Positions 1-12,086 of a stretch of DNA of 64,000 nucleotides are shown here, one piece after another. A program made the position numbers and the translations under genes. Within the stretch, counting starts at the first letter, position 1. Each line of letters starts with the position of its first letter. Source of the DNA: Rutidosis leptorrhynchoides (Eukaryota > Streptophyta > Magnoliopsida > Asterales > Asteraceae); assembly GCF_046630445.1 (NCBI RefSeq), contig NC_092341.1, positions 218,451,001 to 218,515,000 on the forward strand. Reading direction: 5' to 3'. The notes under the pieces are model-generated. The model was given only the letters and a program-made list of their open reading frames with translations, made no database searches and was not told the origin of the DNA.

Positions 1-170
1 CTGCTGCCCAGGAAGAAACCCGACCCAATCCGAGAGTATTGGCGTTAAAACTCTCCTCCCCCGGCCCATTGCTCCGCAACTCGATGTTGCACTTTACGGG
101 AATCGAACCCCTTACTTCTCGCTAAAAGAAACAGACTACTATCACATGAGCTACAACACAAGAACACATT
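1..170 (-). mobile_element. Probable tRNA-derived SINE, truncated by the window start
   Basis: Read on the minus strand, the segment has a Pol III A box (TAGCTCATGTG, 143-153) and, 34 nt further on, a perfect B box (GGTTCGATTCC, 99-109). This is the spacing of a tRNA or tRNA-derived SINE head. The sequence after the B box does not fold back to an acceptor stem that I can see, so it is not a functional tRNA gene. The body (about 1-95) is GC-richer than its surroundings and continues past position 1, so the 3' tail cannot be seen. The 5' limit near 170 is approximate, and no target duplication can be checked. Confidence 0.5.
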
Positions 171-542
171 TTAGCTGCATTCAACATCTTACTGTATTGT
201 TTTCTCTTTAGAACTGTTGTACTTTCTTTATAAGTTTTACAATAGTTTTCTCTGTGTTCAATAATATCAGTAGATTAGGACACCTAAACGACCCCTTCAG
301 TCAAAGCTGACGCACATAAAAGAAAACGACCACAAAATTTGGGTCCACAGAGTACAAATCCTACTCCTTACTGGTTTGGTAGCTGCCATTGAATTTCAAG
401 GTAGAGAAATCAAGCCCGATGTCCAAACAACCTCATAATTTGTCAAGCTAATAATACAAAAAGTGCTAAAAAAAAAAATCTACATATTCCTCAATGAAGA
501 GGAATAAATACTAATATGGATTAACATTTTAACATACTATAA

Positions 543-543
<1 letters not shown>

Positions 544-604
<61 letters not shown>
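544..604. repeat. (ATT)n microsatellite
   Basis: An uninterrupted run of about 20 ATT/TTA triplets downstream (3') of the HMGA-like gene. The rest of 171-832 is AT-rich non-coding sequence. It would include the 3' UTR of that gene, but I see no clear poly(A) site to mark its end. Confidence 0.95.
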
Positions 605-605
<1 letters not shown>

Positions 606-832
606 CTTTGTTTAACTTGAAATCACATCATTAACCATTGAACAGAAGTTAATAAAACACATCCAAATAAAACATCTAATAACCATTTTAATAAAACTAG
701 AACTAAACAACATGAATACATTCACTCATAATCATAAATATACATATAGCCAACTCTCTAGCCTACAAATACATCAACCATACACAACCAAACCCTAAAA
801 CACATGACCCAAATAACCACTTCAACCCAAAC

Positions 833-1416
833 TCAAATAGCTTCAACACCACCGAACTCTGGCTGCACCTTGCGAGGCCTCCCTCTTCCCCTACCACTTC
901 CACTTTGACCCGAAACCTTAACCTTCTTAGGCTCCGAAGGCGTATTCGGGTCCTTTTTCGGGCGCCCTCTTCCTCTCTTAACCTCCGAACCAGACTCACC
1001 CTGAACCAACACTTCTTTTAGGGTCTCAACAGCATTTGGATCCTTAGCTTTTGGTGGACGACCTCTACCACGTTTCAACAAAGGGGTATTCGGGTCGGGT
1101 CGCATATAGTTGTTTTTCACAAACACAAGTTCACCACTTTCTTTTAAATTGTTCAAGTGTTGAGTTAATAAAGCTATATGACCAGCTGGTAAGACTCCAT
1201 ATGTTGATTCCATAAAGTTGGATATTGATGATTTGTTTAAACCTTCTTTCTGTTTCAAACCATCAATTGCTGCAAATATCATCTACAAACACAAAATAAA
1301 AAAAGGTTCAAGATTTAAATCCAAGAATTAAAAAGATAAAAAGTAAGGATTTTTATTAAAATTACCTGAGGATATGGGGGAAGTGAAGTGGGTTTGCTAA
1401 CTTGTTCTGTACCCAT
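833..1416 (-). CDS. HMG-Y-related / HMGA-type chromatin protein with H1/H5-like domain and three AT-hooks (two exons)
   Basis: Exon 1 is 1366-1416 (17 codons from ATG) and exon 2 is 833-1282. The intron 1283-1365 has GT (CTCAG|GTAAT) and AG (TTTGTAG) borders and is phase 0. The product is about 167 aa. The N-terminus carries the SLPPYPQMIFAAIDGL signature of the plant HMG-Y/HMGA linker-histone-like (H15) domain, followed by a region with Lys, Leu and Gly-Glu-Leu-Val-Phe as in the winged helix. The C-terminal half has three AT-hook cores: RGRGRPP, RGRGRPKK and GRGRPRK. Plant HMGA proteins typically have an H15 domain plus four AT-hooks, so this one is close to usual size with perhaps one hook fewer. 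It is a nuclear, non-sequence-specific binder of the minor groove of AT-rich DNA. The internal ATG at 1282 would give a start without the first 17 residues; the exon 1 start is preferred because those residues are conserved in the family. Confidence 0.93.
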
Positions 1417-1754
1417 TTGAGAAACACAAAAACAAGATTGATGTTGTGAGATGTCAGCTTCAAAGTAAGTGTTGGTGTAGGGGTTATCTTATGAAGACAA
1501 ATTTAGGACTGTTTTTGTTTGATACAAGAAATCAACGGTTGAAATTAAGAGTAGGGTATTGAGTGGACGGTTGATGAGTTTGTGAGGAAGGAGCGTTCAC
1601 GCGGATTGATGAGGTGGATGGATGTATTTTATGGAAGTGTTTTTGTTGTAGGATGTGTCCTTTACAATTCTTTATTCTTTCATATCCTTTCCTTTAAAAG
1701 AATAAAAGAGAAGAAGTGACTAGAAATGATACGAAAAAAATGGATGTTTTCAAT
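1417..1754 (-). promoter_or_regulatory. 5' flank of the HMGA-like gene (5' UTR and proximal promoter region)
   Basis: This interval separates the HMGA-like start codon from the MITE upstream. It has no ORF. It must hold the 5' UTR and proximal promoter if the gene is expressed, but I cannot point to a convincing TATA box or transcription start. The label is positional only. Confidence 0.4.
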
Positions 1755-1757
1755 TTA

Positions 1758-2066
1758 GGGTGTGTTTGACAGAGGAGCTTATGAAAGTTTATGAGAGCTT
1801 ATGAAAGATTAGGCTTATGATTTTAATAAGTTTCAAGTAATAAATTTTGTTTAGTAGACATAAAAATTAGAGCTTATGAAAATCATAAGTTTATGAAAAA
1901 AATAAAGCTTATGAATTGAAAAATTAGCTTCAGCTAATTTACCAAACACTTGTAGAAAATAATAAGCTTCAGCTACCAATTTCAAAAATAAATTCCAACT
2001 TCGGCTCTAAGTTCATAAGCTCCAGCTAAAAACTTCAGTTCCAGCTAGTTTCATCCAAATACACCC
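1758..2066. mobile_element. Tourist / PIF-Harbinger-like MITE (309 bp)
   Basis: The left end GGGTGTGTTTGAC and the right end, read inverted as GGGTGTATTTGGA, form imperfect terminal inverted repeats. The element is bordered by the trinucleotide TTA on both sides (1755-1757 and 2067-2069), the usual PIF/Harbinger target duplication. The interior repeats motifs such as AGCTTATGA and TCATAAGCT, so it is itself rich in inverted repeats, and has no ORF. It lies a few hundred bases upstream of the HMGA-like gene. Confidence 0.8.
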
Positions 2067-2322
2067 TTAAATGGTAGAGTGAGAGAAAAGCAGTCACAAA
2101 TTTTTCACTTATTTTTTTTCCTTGAAAAATGTTAAGAATAATAGAAAAATTATTTCTCTATGTTTATCTATTTTCTTTTCAAACTAAAACTTCGAATTAA
2201 ACAATTCAACATTTTTTTTGTCATACTCTGATTTCTGAGGAAATAAAAGAGGTGATTAAGATTTTGATTGAAAAAGAATAGAATATATATACTGTATTAT
2301 TATTTTCGAGTAAGAAAGAAAA

Positions 2323-3723
2323 GGGAAAATTGATTGAAAATGCATCGAACTTTCACTATATTCCTATTATATGCATCTAACTTTCATATCTTCTATTGTA
2401 TGCGTTGAACTTCCTAAATTTTTTTATTGTATGCATGAAGTAACTTGAAGTAACTTGTATATTAGGTAACCGGTTTATATGTATAAATAATTACTAAAAT
2501 AGTCCTTTTAATTTGGATTTTTTTTTTTTTTATTTTGTTCCTAAACTTTAACTTCATAACAAATTCATCCCACAATCATAAATCATAAATTTATATTTAT
2601 ATTATATTGTATAAATATAGATATAGATATAGATAAAAACATTACTCCGTAAGTAATTAATTTTAGAACAACTATTCAATCCAATTCCTTCAATTCAAAT
2701 TGGTTTCATTTGCAAAAACTAAAACTCTCCATCTCTTTTTTAAGCATATTCTTCACATCACCACAATCATTAGTTCAATTACGTAACATCTAGGGTTTTA
2801 TTTCACGCGATTCCTTTCAAGCGTCGTCGCTTGCATTCTGGTCACCAGACTTTTTAGATAAAATTATGTATAACATAATAATGGAGGTTAGTGTTGATTG
2901 ATTTTAGTTAAAGTTAATTGATTGTGTTAATTAATTAGGTCAATTTGATGAAAACAACTTAACTATCCATCTGGGTTCTACCATCGATGAAAACACGGAA
3001 TCTCGTTAAATAATAATTATAACTCCGATCAATCTAATATCATTTATCTTTGATTGAAAACAAGTCGAATAGAGAAGTTTCAATTTTGGATCTGCGAGTT
3101 GAAGAGATGAAAAGATGAAACCAGATCGTGTTTATATTAAATTTGTTTATCGATTTGGTTCAGATCTGGTTATATTGAAGAACACGAACACAAAATTTGT
3201 TCAGTATCGATTTGTTCATATATGGTTATCGATTTGTTAGAGCTGCTTTGATGATAATGATGATGATGGAGAAGTTTAAAATAACATACATATAAGGTCT
3301 GTAGCATTTTTTTATCACGAAGTAATGTATACATTTTAGATTTAGATTTGTAGTATTCTTTATCATGAATTAATGTTTTGATAAAGTTATTGTTTAGCTT
3401 TTATAAAAGTAATCTGTTAGCGAGTTCGTAGTTTTACTAAATTATCAAGCTAAGTATTAATGTTTTAACATAGTTATAGAACATGATGGACTAATGGCGT
3501 CAAAAATAAATATTAATGACTAGCATTCAATAGTTGAGGGATCAATGATGTAATATTGTATATATAAAAAATTGAGGTGACTTGAAGTTTATCTGCTATA
3601 ACAGGTTAAATACATACAATAGAACAACTTAAAAAGTTAAATGCATATAATAGGAGATCTGAAAGTTGAATGCATATAATAGGAATAAGGTGAAAGTTCC
3701 ATGCATTTTCAATCAATTTTTCC
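2323..3723. mobile_element. Mutator-like non-autonomous element with long TIRs (1.4 kb)
   Basis: The left end begins GGGAAAATTGATTGAAAATG and the right end, read inverted, begins GGAAAAATTGATTGAAAATG. The similarity between the two inverted ends continues for more than 100 bp, with repeated TATTATATGCAT-type motifs. A 9-bp direct duplication GAAAGAAAA flanks it at 2314-2322 and 3724-3732, as expected for MULEs. No transposase frame is present. The central 2700-3300 is less AT-biased than the TIRs and could be captured host sequence (Pack-MULE style), but I do not recognise it. Confidence 0.82.
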
Positions 3724-3732
3724 GAAAGAAAA

Positions 3733-5080
3733 TGATATGTGTTCTTGAAAGGAAGAAGAATTTGCAATTTTACATATTATTATCAGTCAAAAAGTTATAA
3801 TTAAGATCAGATGATAACAAAACTAGTTCAAAAAAATGAGCACAATTATATACAACAAAAATATACCATACGTACAATTTTTTCTTTAAAAAGCAAACAA
3901 GTGACGTTACTACTTCTACATACAGTAATTACGATTTTTTTTTTTTAATAGTAATTTTTTTTAGCATACTTGCAAAAATAGAAAAAGTAAATTTATTTTT
4001 TGGACAAAAATGGTAAAATCGAAGTTTGAAACTTCGGTTTTGGTGGACCCGAAGTTTCAAAATTCGGTTTTTGTGCTTTTTGACCATGTACCTCAAATCC
4101 GAAGTTTCAAACTTCGGATTTGCTTCTTTTTTTTTTATTACCCTATGCACATTTTCAAAATCCCTTGTGTCATAAATGGAGTATACTACCTATTATTTAT
4201 TTCATTGTTATGGACCCACTATCTTTTTCCTCCACCATGTTAATTTTTCATATTGTCTCTTATTTTCAATTTTTTCATATTCACTCCCAAATTTATTTTA
4301 CACCCTTATAACTTTCTTTCTTGACTATTTTGCTCCGCTGGTCCTTCAATTATACACGAAATTGCAATCCGAGTCCCTTAAGTTTTTTTTGGTTTTTCGA
4401 GTCCTTAAAATTGTAATATTTTGCAATCCGAGACCCTCCGTCTAAATTCCGTTAAAAATGTCCGTTAACCCTTGACATGTGCCTTACATGTGAGGGTAAT
4501 TTCGTCATTTTAACCTTCATCTTTAACCTAGCATCTATTTACTATCTATGTCTCTGAAAAGCAAAATTTAAACCCATCTCATATCCATGAGTTAACCCAC
4601 AAAAACCAAACTCATTTTGTATTTCCGTTCAAAATTAAATAGGTGAAATCAAACCCATTTCACATATTTCAAACCCAAAAAGTTGGAATCATGAATCAAG
4701 AATCAAACCCAGAAAGTTGTGCGTTCATTATCGTGAGGTTATAAATTCAAACGAAATTTAGTCTCATGATCCTTAACATCTATTGGATCTTCTTCAATCA
4801 TCAGATTTTAATTTTGAAGTTGAGATTCATAGCAAGTCAGATCGTGTTCGTCATTATACAAAAAACGTCAACTGATTTGAGGTTCGGATCGATCCAGAAA
4901 CATTTGAAGAATTCTGAAAATGTGGATATGTTCATTATGTGTTCGTGAATGTGTCTGAAATTTTTTAGATCTTAACTCGAAGAATCAATCGTGAATTTCG
5001 GAGTCAAAGTTCATAGAAAAAGTCAACTGTTTCTACAGTGAATCGAATTAGATGATTACATGTTATTTCAGGTTAATCCG
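3733..5080. other. Non-coding interval with short palindromes and an unclassified repeat-like segment
   Basis: No convincing gene. Three imperfect palindromes built on CCGAAGTTTCAAACTTCGG lie at 4019-4119. The stretch 4335-4520, with short repeated phrases such as GCAATCCGAG, looks like a dispersed repeat, but I cannot assign a class or limits. The short frames here have no recognisable domain. Confidence 0.5.
4019..4119. repeat. Cluster of three short palindromes
   Basis: Three hairpin-forming units occur within 100 bp: CGAAGTTTGAAACTTCGG (from 4020), CCGAAGTTTCAAAATTCGG (from 4049) and TCCGAAGTTTCAAACTTCGG (from 4099). All are variants of one arm sequence, CCGAAGTTT. They are near-perfect inverted repeats. 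Confidence 0.8.
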
Positions 5081-6658
5081 TGTTGAAAAATCGTGTGTAC
5101 TTTTAACAATTCAGATTAACGCAGCGGATAGTTAAAATAATAATCTTTTATAATTTTATGAACAAAATTTAACAAGATTAAATTTTCACTTATTTAATGA
5201 AACATACACATGATTAACGATCCCAAAAATCCAGTTACACCATTAATAATTGTCAAAATATGTAATTCACAAAGTGAGTAAACGATATACCTTTCTTGAA
5301 GAAACTGGTTGAAGGAGAGAAACCTACTATCAAAAATATGACCGTCTCTTAGGATAGTCCACACTACACTTCAAACAACGTCAATAGATGCTAGTCCAAA
5401 CCCAAGTAATAATTAATCAACCTTTGATTAATATTATGGACTCAAAATGATACTCCATATGAAACAATGTTATTTTTCTTACTTACTCTCTTTTCAATTC
5501 TCTCATCCATATATATAATATGAAGTAAAGTGAAGTGAATCAAAAATTTAGATCACGGATATATTTTCCTTTATAAGACAAACAACTTTTTCAAAACAAA
5601 GATATTGAAATAAAAATAAGATACGGAGTGTTAAATTCATTAAACGATAAAGTCGTATTTCTCAAATACTTTAGGAGTATGTTATGTAACTTATAATTAA
5701 TAATTTCTATCATGTCGCTTTCATATGAATAGTAAATTAATTAATTTCGTTTCATTTACTATTCATATGAATAGTAAATGAATTAATTTCGATTTACTAT
5801 TTTGTTACTTGAGTAATATATATATATACATCATATATATATTTTATTTGACGTCTCGGTGTATATGTGTGTGACCCCAAAGGCTCAAATGAAGTTGGCC
5901 ATATAGTTATATGTTGTACCTTGCACATTAATCATACAGACTCCCACTTGTGCATGGCACAATACCAAGTAACTATACAAACAATGGTAAGCGTCTAGCA
6001 ACACGTCATTGTCCCCAAATTCATGTGAGGGTAGTTTCTCGAAACTGTTTATAGTAAGTTTTAAATGTCATTCGTCCTTTTGTTTCAGATACTTTAGTTA
6101 AACTTGAGATATAGATCATCGGTCATTCTCATTTGTTTAACAATTTTGTTTCTCGATTTTGGATCTGAATTAGATCACCAAATTAATTAAGTATCATCTT
6201 AATTACATCTGGGTGCGGCCACACAAATATCTTATTCATTCATCGAGGAGCTCATAAAGTATCTAACTCCAAATATTTTAGAGGAACAAATCCTATATTG
6301 CATACACGTGTCTATCACGAGCTTTACATTATACCCAATAATGGCCTTTATAACAGTCTTATTCAGGACAGCGTTTAACCATATCAAAGTACAATGCTAC
6401 ACTCATCAAGACGGGCGTGCATCTCAAGTCTAAGGACACAAAGACATAATTACTAAAAGATTCACTACTGACTACGATCCATGTAGTGACATCTCATGGT
6501 TGGGTCATTTCAATATTCATCATCAATGAATACATATGAATTTTGGTCTCAACAAGTTAACTATTCATCATCAATGAATATAACCAAAATTTCACATTAA
6601 TCTTAATTCATGTTATTCCCATAACATGACCGATTATGGAGATTTTGAATAATCAACA
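5081..6658 (-). mobile_element. 3' LTR of the old Ty1/copia element, left part
   Basis: The LTR begins with TGTTGAAAAATCG at 5081, and no coding frames follow up to the Athila insertion. The sequence resumes at 35983, after the Athila and its duplication, for about 100 bp, and then runs into the C-terminus of a copia pol frame at 36102. That order (LTR end, LTR, pol C-terminus on the minus strand) fits a copia 3' LTR of about 1.6-1.7 kb split by the Athila. The inner LTR border near 36060 cannot be fixed because the partner LTR is outside the window. Confidence 0.6.
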
Positions 6659-6663
6659 ATTAT

Positions 6664-8661
6664 TGATGTTATGCGAGGTGTATATAAAATAGCTTTATAT
6701 TTTAGCAGGAAATACTATTAAATACGATACAATTTTACACAAGATATTTATTTATTTAGAGAATGGATATACTTAAACCTTGCTACAACACTTATAGGCA
6801 GTGTACCTAATCGTACAGTAGTGTAGTTTTTAGTAAGTCCGGTTCGTTTCACAGGGAAAATCTTTAAACAAAGCTTAACGCTATATTAGTTTACTTTTGT
6901 AAAAATACAAATATATATATATAAGTAATATTATTATTATAAAGGGGGGGTTTTACCGTTTAATGACCGGTTTGTCGATTTTAAAACTTTAGTCGCAGTT
7001 AAAACCAAATGTAAAATAATAAATAAATACAAGACTTAATTTAAAGCGTAAAGTAAATAACGATAATGAAATTGCGAATAATAAAAGTGCGATAAAATAA
7101 ACTTGCGATAATTAAAAAGTACGATAATTAAAAGTGCAATTAAATACAATAACAATAAAAATGCGATAATTAGAAGTGCAATTAAATATAAAATAAAGGA
7201 AATTAAATATGAAATAAAAGAATTATGCTTATTTAAACTTCCGTAACCATGATGTTTGACGTGTTGATTTTAGTTTTATGCCCATGGGTTAATTGTCCTT
7301 TGTCCTGGATTATTTAATATGTCCGTCTGGTTTTTGTCCATAACAGTCCATCAGTCATAAATATAAAGTGCGAGTGTCCTCGTCAAATTATCCTTATACC
7401 CGAAGTCAAATATTCCAACTAATTGGGGACTTAAACTGTAACAAGGTTTTATTACTTTGTTTAATAATTACACCAGGATGTCGACTGAGTGTAACCCAAG
7501 GTTTTAATACTTTGTTAACAATTAGGCCAAGTGTCCTTGTACATAATTTCACCCCTGTTTTAATAATTCTAGTGGCTATTAATCCATTCCCGTGTCCGGT
7601 TAAATGAACGATTATTCGTACATATAAATACCCCGCCCATCGTGTCCGATCGAGTGTATATGGTAATTTATAGGGACGCCCAATTGTAAATCTTTATATT
7701 AACATTAACAAACTATCATTTAGTTAAACAAATATAAAGCCCATTAATAGCCCATAGTCTAATTTCCACAAGTGTCGTTCTTTTGTCCAAACCCCAATTA
7801 TGGTACAAAGCCCAATTACCCAATTTTAGTAATTAGCCCAACATCATGATTACTTCAGATTAAATAAGCATAATAATAACTTAGCTACGAGACATTAAAT
7901 TACAAAGGTTGAACATAACTTACAATGATTAAAAATAGTGTAGCGTTACACGGACAGAATTTCGACTTACACCCTTACAACTTTCGCTAACATACCCTTA
8001 TTATTAGGATTAAAATTAAAATTAAAATTAAAATTAAAATATAAATATAAATATATACGTTTAGATAGATGGATGGATATATATTATGTGGTTTTTGCGA
8101 TCAGAATTCGTTTCATTTTATAGGGAGTTTCAGTTTTTGGGGCTCCGCGACTTGCGGCAACTTTTGCCTTCAAACTCCGCGAGTCGCGGAGTTTGTAATT
8201 ACAGCTCACTCCATTTTGGCTCTTTGTTTACCGACGGTTTATTTTATAAATATAATATATATATATAATTAATATAATTAATTATATATTATATTATATT
8301 TATATACATAGTTAACTTGTAATTTTTAGTCCGTTGCGTCGAGCGTTGAGAGTTGACTCTAGTCCCGGTTCCGGATTTTCGAACGTCCTTGCGTACAATT
8401 TAATATCTTGTACTTTGCGTTTTGAATCTTGTACTCTTGTAATTTCGAGACGTTTCTTATCAATAATTGGAACCTCTTTGATTGTCTTTTGTACTTTTGA
8501 GCTTTTTGGTCGTTTGCGTCTTCAATTCGTCGAATCTGTCTTTTGTCTTCACCTTTTATTATTTAAACGAATATCACTTTTAAATAGAACAATTGCAACT
8601 AAAAGCTTGTCTTTCTTGAGGAATAATGCTATGAAATATATGTTCGTTTTTAGCATTATCA
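6664..8661 (-). repeat. Athila 3' LTR (1998 bp)
   Basis: It matches 33988-35977 almost base for base. Visible differences are single substitutions and the copy number of a TTAAAA-type hexamer near 8010-8040, where this copy has more units. It contains the CpG-rich palindrome pair at 8145-8194. The 114-aa and similar short frames that recur in both LTRs are not genes. The high similarity of the LTRs suggests a fairly recent insertion. Confidence 0.95.
8172..8194. repeat. CpG-rich 23-nt palindrome (3' LTR copy)
   Basis: The 11-nt arm AAACTCCGCGA is mirrored exactly around a single G. A degenerate partner, CTCCGCGACTTGCGGC, lies about 25 bp to the left (from 8142). The same pair recurs in the other LTR and twice in the internal region. 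Confidence 0.9.
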
Positions 8662-10734
8662 AATATTCCCACACTTGAGCGTTGCTTGTCCTCAAGCAAT
8701 ATCGTCTTGAAATACTAGAATCACTTCTTTATTCTTCACACTTTGTACATCAGTGATTTTTATACGACGGTATAAACAATGGTAGTAACGATATGGTTTA
8801 CAGTCCCACATGACTATAAAAATTTAGATCCATTAAGGAAATTGGATCTTTATGAAAACATTTGATCTTTTGAAAATTAAATCTAGTTTTTACCCTAGAT
8901 AAGTTTTCCGGAATAACCCTTCACCGGTGTTTGCAAAATATTTTTGTGGGTTTGGTGGGTTTCAGATTTGAAAATTTTAGCTCAAAACTTATGGTTTTGT
9001 GTCACCCACTTGCTAACCTTGTATTTGGAAAGCAACACGTCCAGTTTACTTGTCCCGTATATTACCTTTCGGTAAACTACCGTCCGGTTGTAAAGGAAAG
9101 CGTTGAACAAGCAACTGTTAAGGCAATGTCCCCTGACATGCTTTTAATTATGGTCTATAACGTGTCAGACACAATTACTATCCTTGGTAGGAGCAATAGT
9201 AAAGCTCACCCTTATAATTTGTAGGTTTGGCACAAGGTCCTGTCTTTAACCACTATGCAACCACCGTTCTTACGGTTGACACCCGATTTGGTTCAGGTGA
9301 CCTAATGAATTCCAGGTGAATTCCTAAGATTTTACGTTCAATGGTAATGAACGCATTGAAAATGGGTTTTTAGAAAACAAATCGGTTTGTAATTTTGATC
9401 AAAATATTTTCTCGTTCAGGCTCGAGTTTAGATATCATTGAATTCCATGAGTTTGTAATTCTCAATCTTTAAGGCCAATCTCAAGGATTGAGTAATATCA
9501 GGCTTAAAGGCTGATTTTTGATCTTTTAAGGAGATTATCCTTTTTGGGGATTTGATTCATTAGTCTTATCCAGCTAATTTGCATGGTGCCCCCCCATTGT
9601 ACGAGATAAAACCTTCTCATGGTTAGGATAAATCTGACCACTTGGCGACCCTGTTTAATGCTGAGGTCCGTGGATTTTCTGCTGATTTTAGTGATGACTT
9701 TTCTAGGTTTTTTGTCAACCTACAGTTGGTCTGGACGACAACTTCCTGACCTAAATCAAGAAGCGCGTTTCTTTTTCGGAAGACTTTACTTCCTTTTAAT
9801 GATGGGATTGATTCATCGTGTAGATCCATCTCTTCTTTTCTTTCATCGGGTAAAGCAGTTTAGTTTGGTCCAAAGCAAAAGTATTTTCAGTTATTTGTAC
9901 AAAAATATGTGACATATGTTTTGAATAACTTGGAGAATTTTCCCACACTTGGCTTTTATTTTCCTTTTTATTGTCCTCTATTCTATTTTAAATGAATTTT
10001 AACATTTTGGTTTGTTTATCAATTTATGTCCTTTCCGAGGTAACAATAATTTCGGTGTTAAAACCTAGTTTTATCATTCATAAATATGTATAAACATGAT
10101 TTTGAGTTCATTTAATTGAAAATTTTGAAAAATTTTACTAGAATTGGGTAGTCAGTATATAAGACTAGGGCTGTTCTTTATTATCAGAGAGCACTAGATT
10201 CTAATACAACTACTACTTTACTAGTATTTCTAATGGTAACCAAGTGTATAAAGTAAAAATTTTAAAATCCGAAAGAATTTAACCCCTTCCCACACTTAAG
10301 ATCTTGCAATGCCCTCATTTGCAAGAAATCAGTAACAATTTAAATTATTGAGGGTGATTTGTGTGAAAATGATTAAATTTTACCAAAGTTTCCAAACATA
10401 TTTGTGTTTGCTTGCTGAATGATAAATGGTGCATATCATTTGTTTATTCCGTCTTGTTGTTATTTCACATATATTTTGCATCTTGTCGTCAAAATTAGTT
10501 GCTTTTGCTGAACTTAATGCCAGTCTTTGAAAATGCGTTGTTTTACCCTGTTGTGTACATAAGATAATCTGCAAACATATATACATATTTTTGAAGTTTG
10601 GTATATTACCCCACATTCAAAAATTATTAAAATCTAAGAATAAAAGTTAGAAAATTATAAAAACTATTACAATATTAACATAAGTATTAAACGTATCAAC
10701 ATTACAAATTACAAAATAAATAAAACTAAGTAGA
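8662..10734 (-). other. Athila 3' untranslated region with polypurine tract
   Basis: This lies between the env-position ORF and the 3' LTR. On the minus strand the last bases before the LTR are GTGTGGGAATATT, a purine-rich tract in the position of the plus-strand primer. The rest is about 2 kb of non-coding DNA with only short frames in both directions, none recognisable. Confidence 0.7.
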
Positions 10735-12086
10735 CTAGGGATGATACTGATACCAGTAGGGGTTCCATGCATAACCATAGGTGCTATAAAATGCTTTGGC
10801 TGGGTTATACGTAGGATACGGTGGTTGAATCTCTATAGACCAGGGAGGGAATATGGGCTTTGGAGTAGGAATATAGTTTCTACCTATATGTTGGCAATAA
10901 GCTATGATTTGGTTTTGATGAACTTGCCAATCTTCAAATGCTCTATGTCTAGCATTTTCGTACTCCTGTGAAGCTATAAACCTTTGCATTTCTTGCATTT
11001 CATTTCCCCCTCCTACATTACCTTGCTGTTGGTTTCTCTCAACCTGTGGATGTCTACCATGGTATTGTACTGCGGCGTTATTTCGCCTCTTCAAAACTTT
11101 CGCACCATGGTATACATTTAAACCTATTGTATCGCGGGGTTCTGGTTCTTCGACTAATAATCCTCCCCGACTTATATCCACACCGAGATATTCAGCAATC
11201 AAAGTAATAAATATACTACCTCCTATTATGCTATGCGGTCTCATCCCCTAACCATAGCTGATAAATAATAACTCACACAATAAGGTATACTTACAGCGCT
11301 TTGTGGGTCTCGAATACACATATGGTAAAACAAATCCTGTTCATTTACCTTTTCCTTGTTCTTACCTCTTTGTGTAATCGAATTAGCTAAAAACCTATGA
11401 ATTACTCTTAATTCAGCTCTATCTATATCCAAATAAGAGTAATTTCCCCCTTTGAATCGGTGATGGCTTGTCATTTGACTCCATACACCATATGTATCAA
11501 AATTTTCATCTATCTTTCTACCATTTAGTATCAACCCTCTACAATCGGCAGATGCTAACTCCTCAGGCGTATATATACGTAAAGCCTGAGCCATGTCTAG
11601 TAAAGACATGTGGTGCATCCAACCTCCTAACAAAAATCTAATAAAAGATCAATCGGTTAAACTAGCTACCCGATCATTTAATTCTATACTACACAACAAT
11701 TCTTTACACCATACTTTATATACAGGTCTACGCATGGTGAATAAACGTACCCAGTCGTTAAAAGTAGAATTACCATACCTCTGTGCAAGTAATTCCCTAA
11801 TTGGCCCGGCCAATTCTACAGCTTCTAATGGTCCCCATTCTATGACCCTAGGTACCTCAACAACTTTAGAATGAAGAGTATGCAAACCCCTTTGGTATTT
11901 TGGATAATCTATCCAAAGTCTGTCAAATCTCAGGTTAGGGTGCAAATCTTCCAAGTGCATATCAGAAAATGTCATGACTGGATGAGGTATATCTTGTTTG
12001 TAGTAGTTATCCACCTCCTGTTGTTCCGCATTTTCAGCAGGAGCATTGCGAGCTTGGGATGAAGATTCACCCCTTTCAGTCTGCAA
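10735..12086 (-). pseudogene. Athila post-pol (env-position) ORF, broken
   Basis: Three consecutive minus-strand frames make one original protein of about 450 aa. The first (12086-11649) runs in the same frame into the second (11633-11241) across a single TGA (about 11649-11651). The second is joined to the third (11244-10735) by a one-base loss at the ATGA overlap. Recognisable features are a region with the phrase LGGWMHHMSLLDMAQAL and, towards the end, a Gln/Asn-rich segment and a Pro/Tyr-rich tail. The position between integrase and 3' LTR matches the extra ORF of Athila elements, sometimes called env-like. I see no clear signal peptide or transmembrane helix, so an envelope role is not supported. 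The frame has no ATG at its upstream end. It opens just after TGTTTTGCAG, which looks like a splice acceptor. Confidence 0.75.

Noticed and set aside
763-999. 78-aa minus-strand frame overlapping the HMGA-like gene
   Set aside because: An Arg-rich out-of-frame reading of the AT-hook region.
7368-8678. Short frames at 7368-7607, 8069-8272 and 8334-8678, conserved at 34690-36060
   Set aside because: They duplicate because they lie in the two Athila LTRs; no domain, and antisense to the element.
9619-9912. 97-aa plus and 68-aa minus frames at 9619-9912
   Set aside because: Unrecognised, overlapping each other in the Athila 3' untranslated region, with no support beyond being open.
10741-12062. 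Plus-strand frames at 10741-10971, 11593-11874 and 11871-12062
   Set aside because: Shadows of the env-position ORF on the minus strand.
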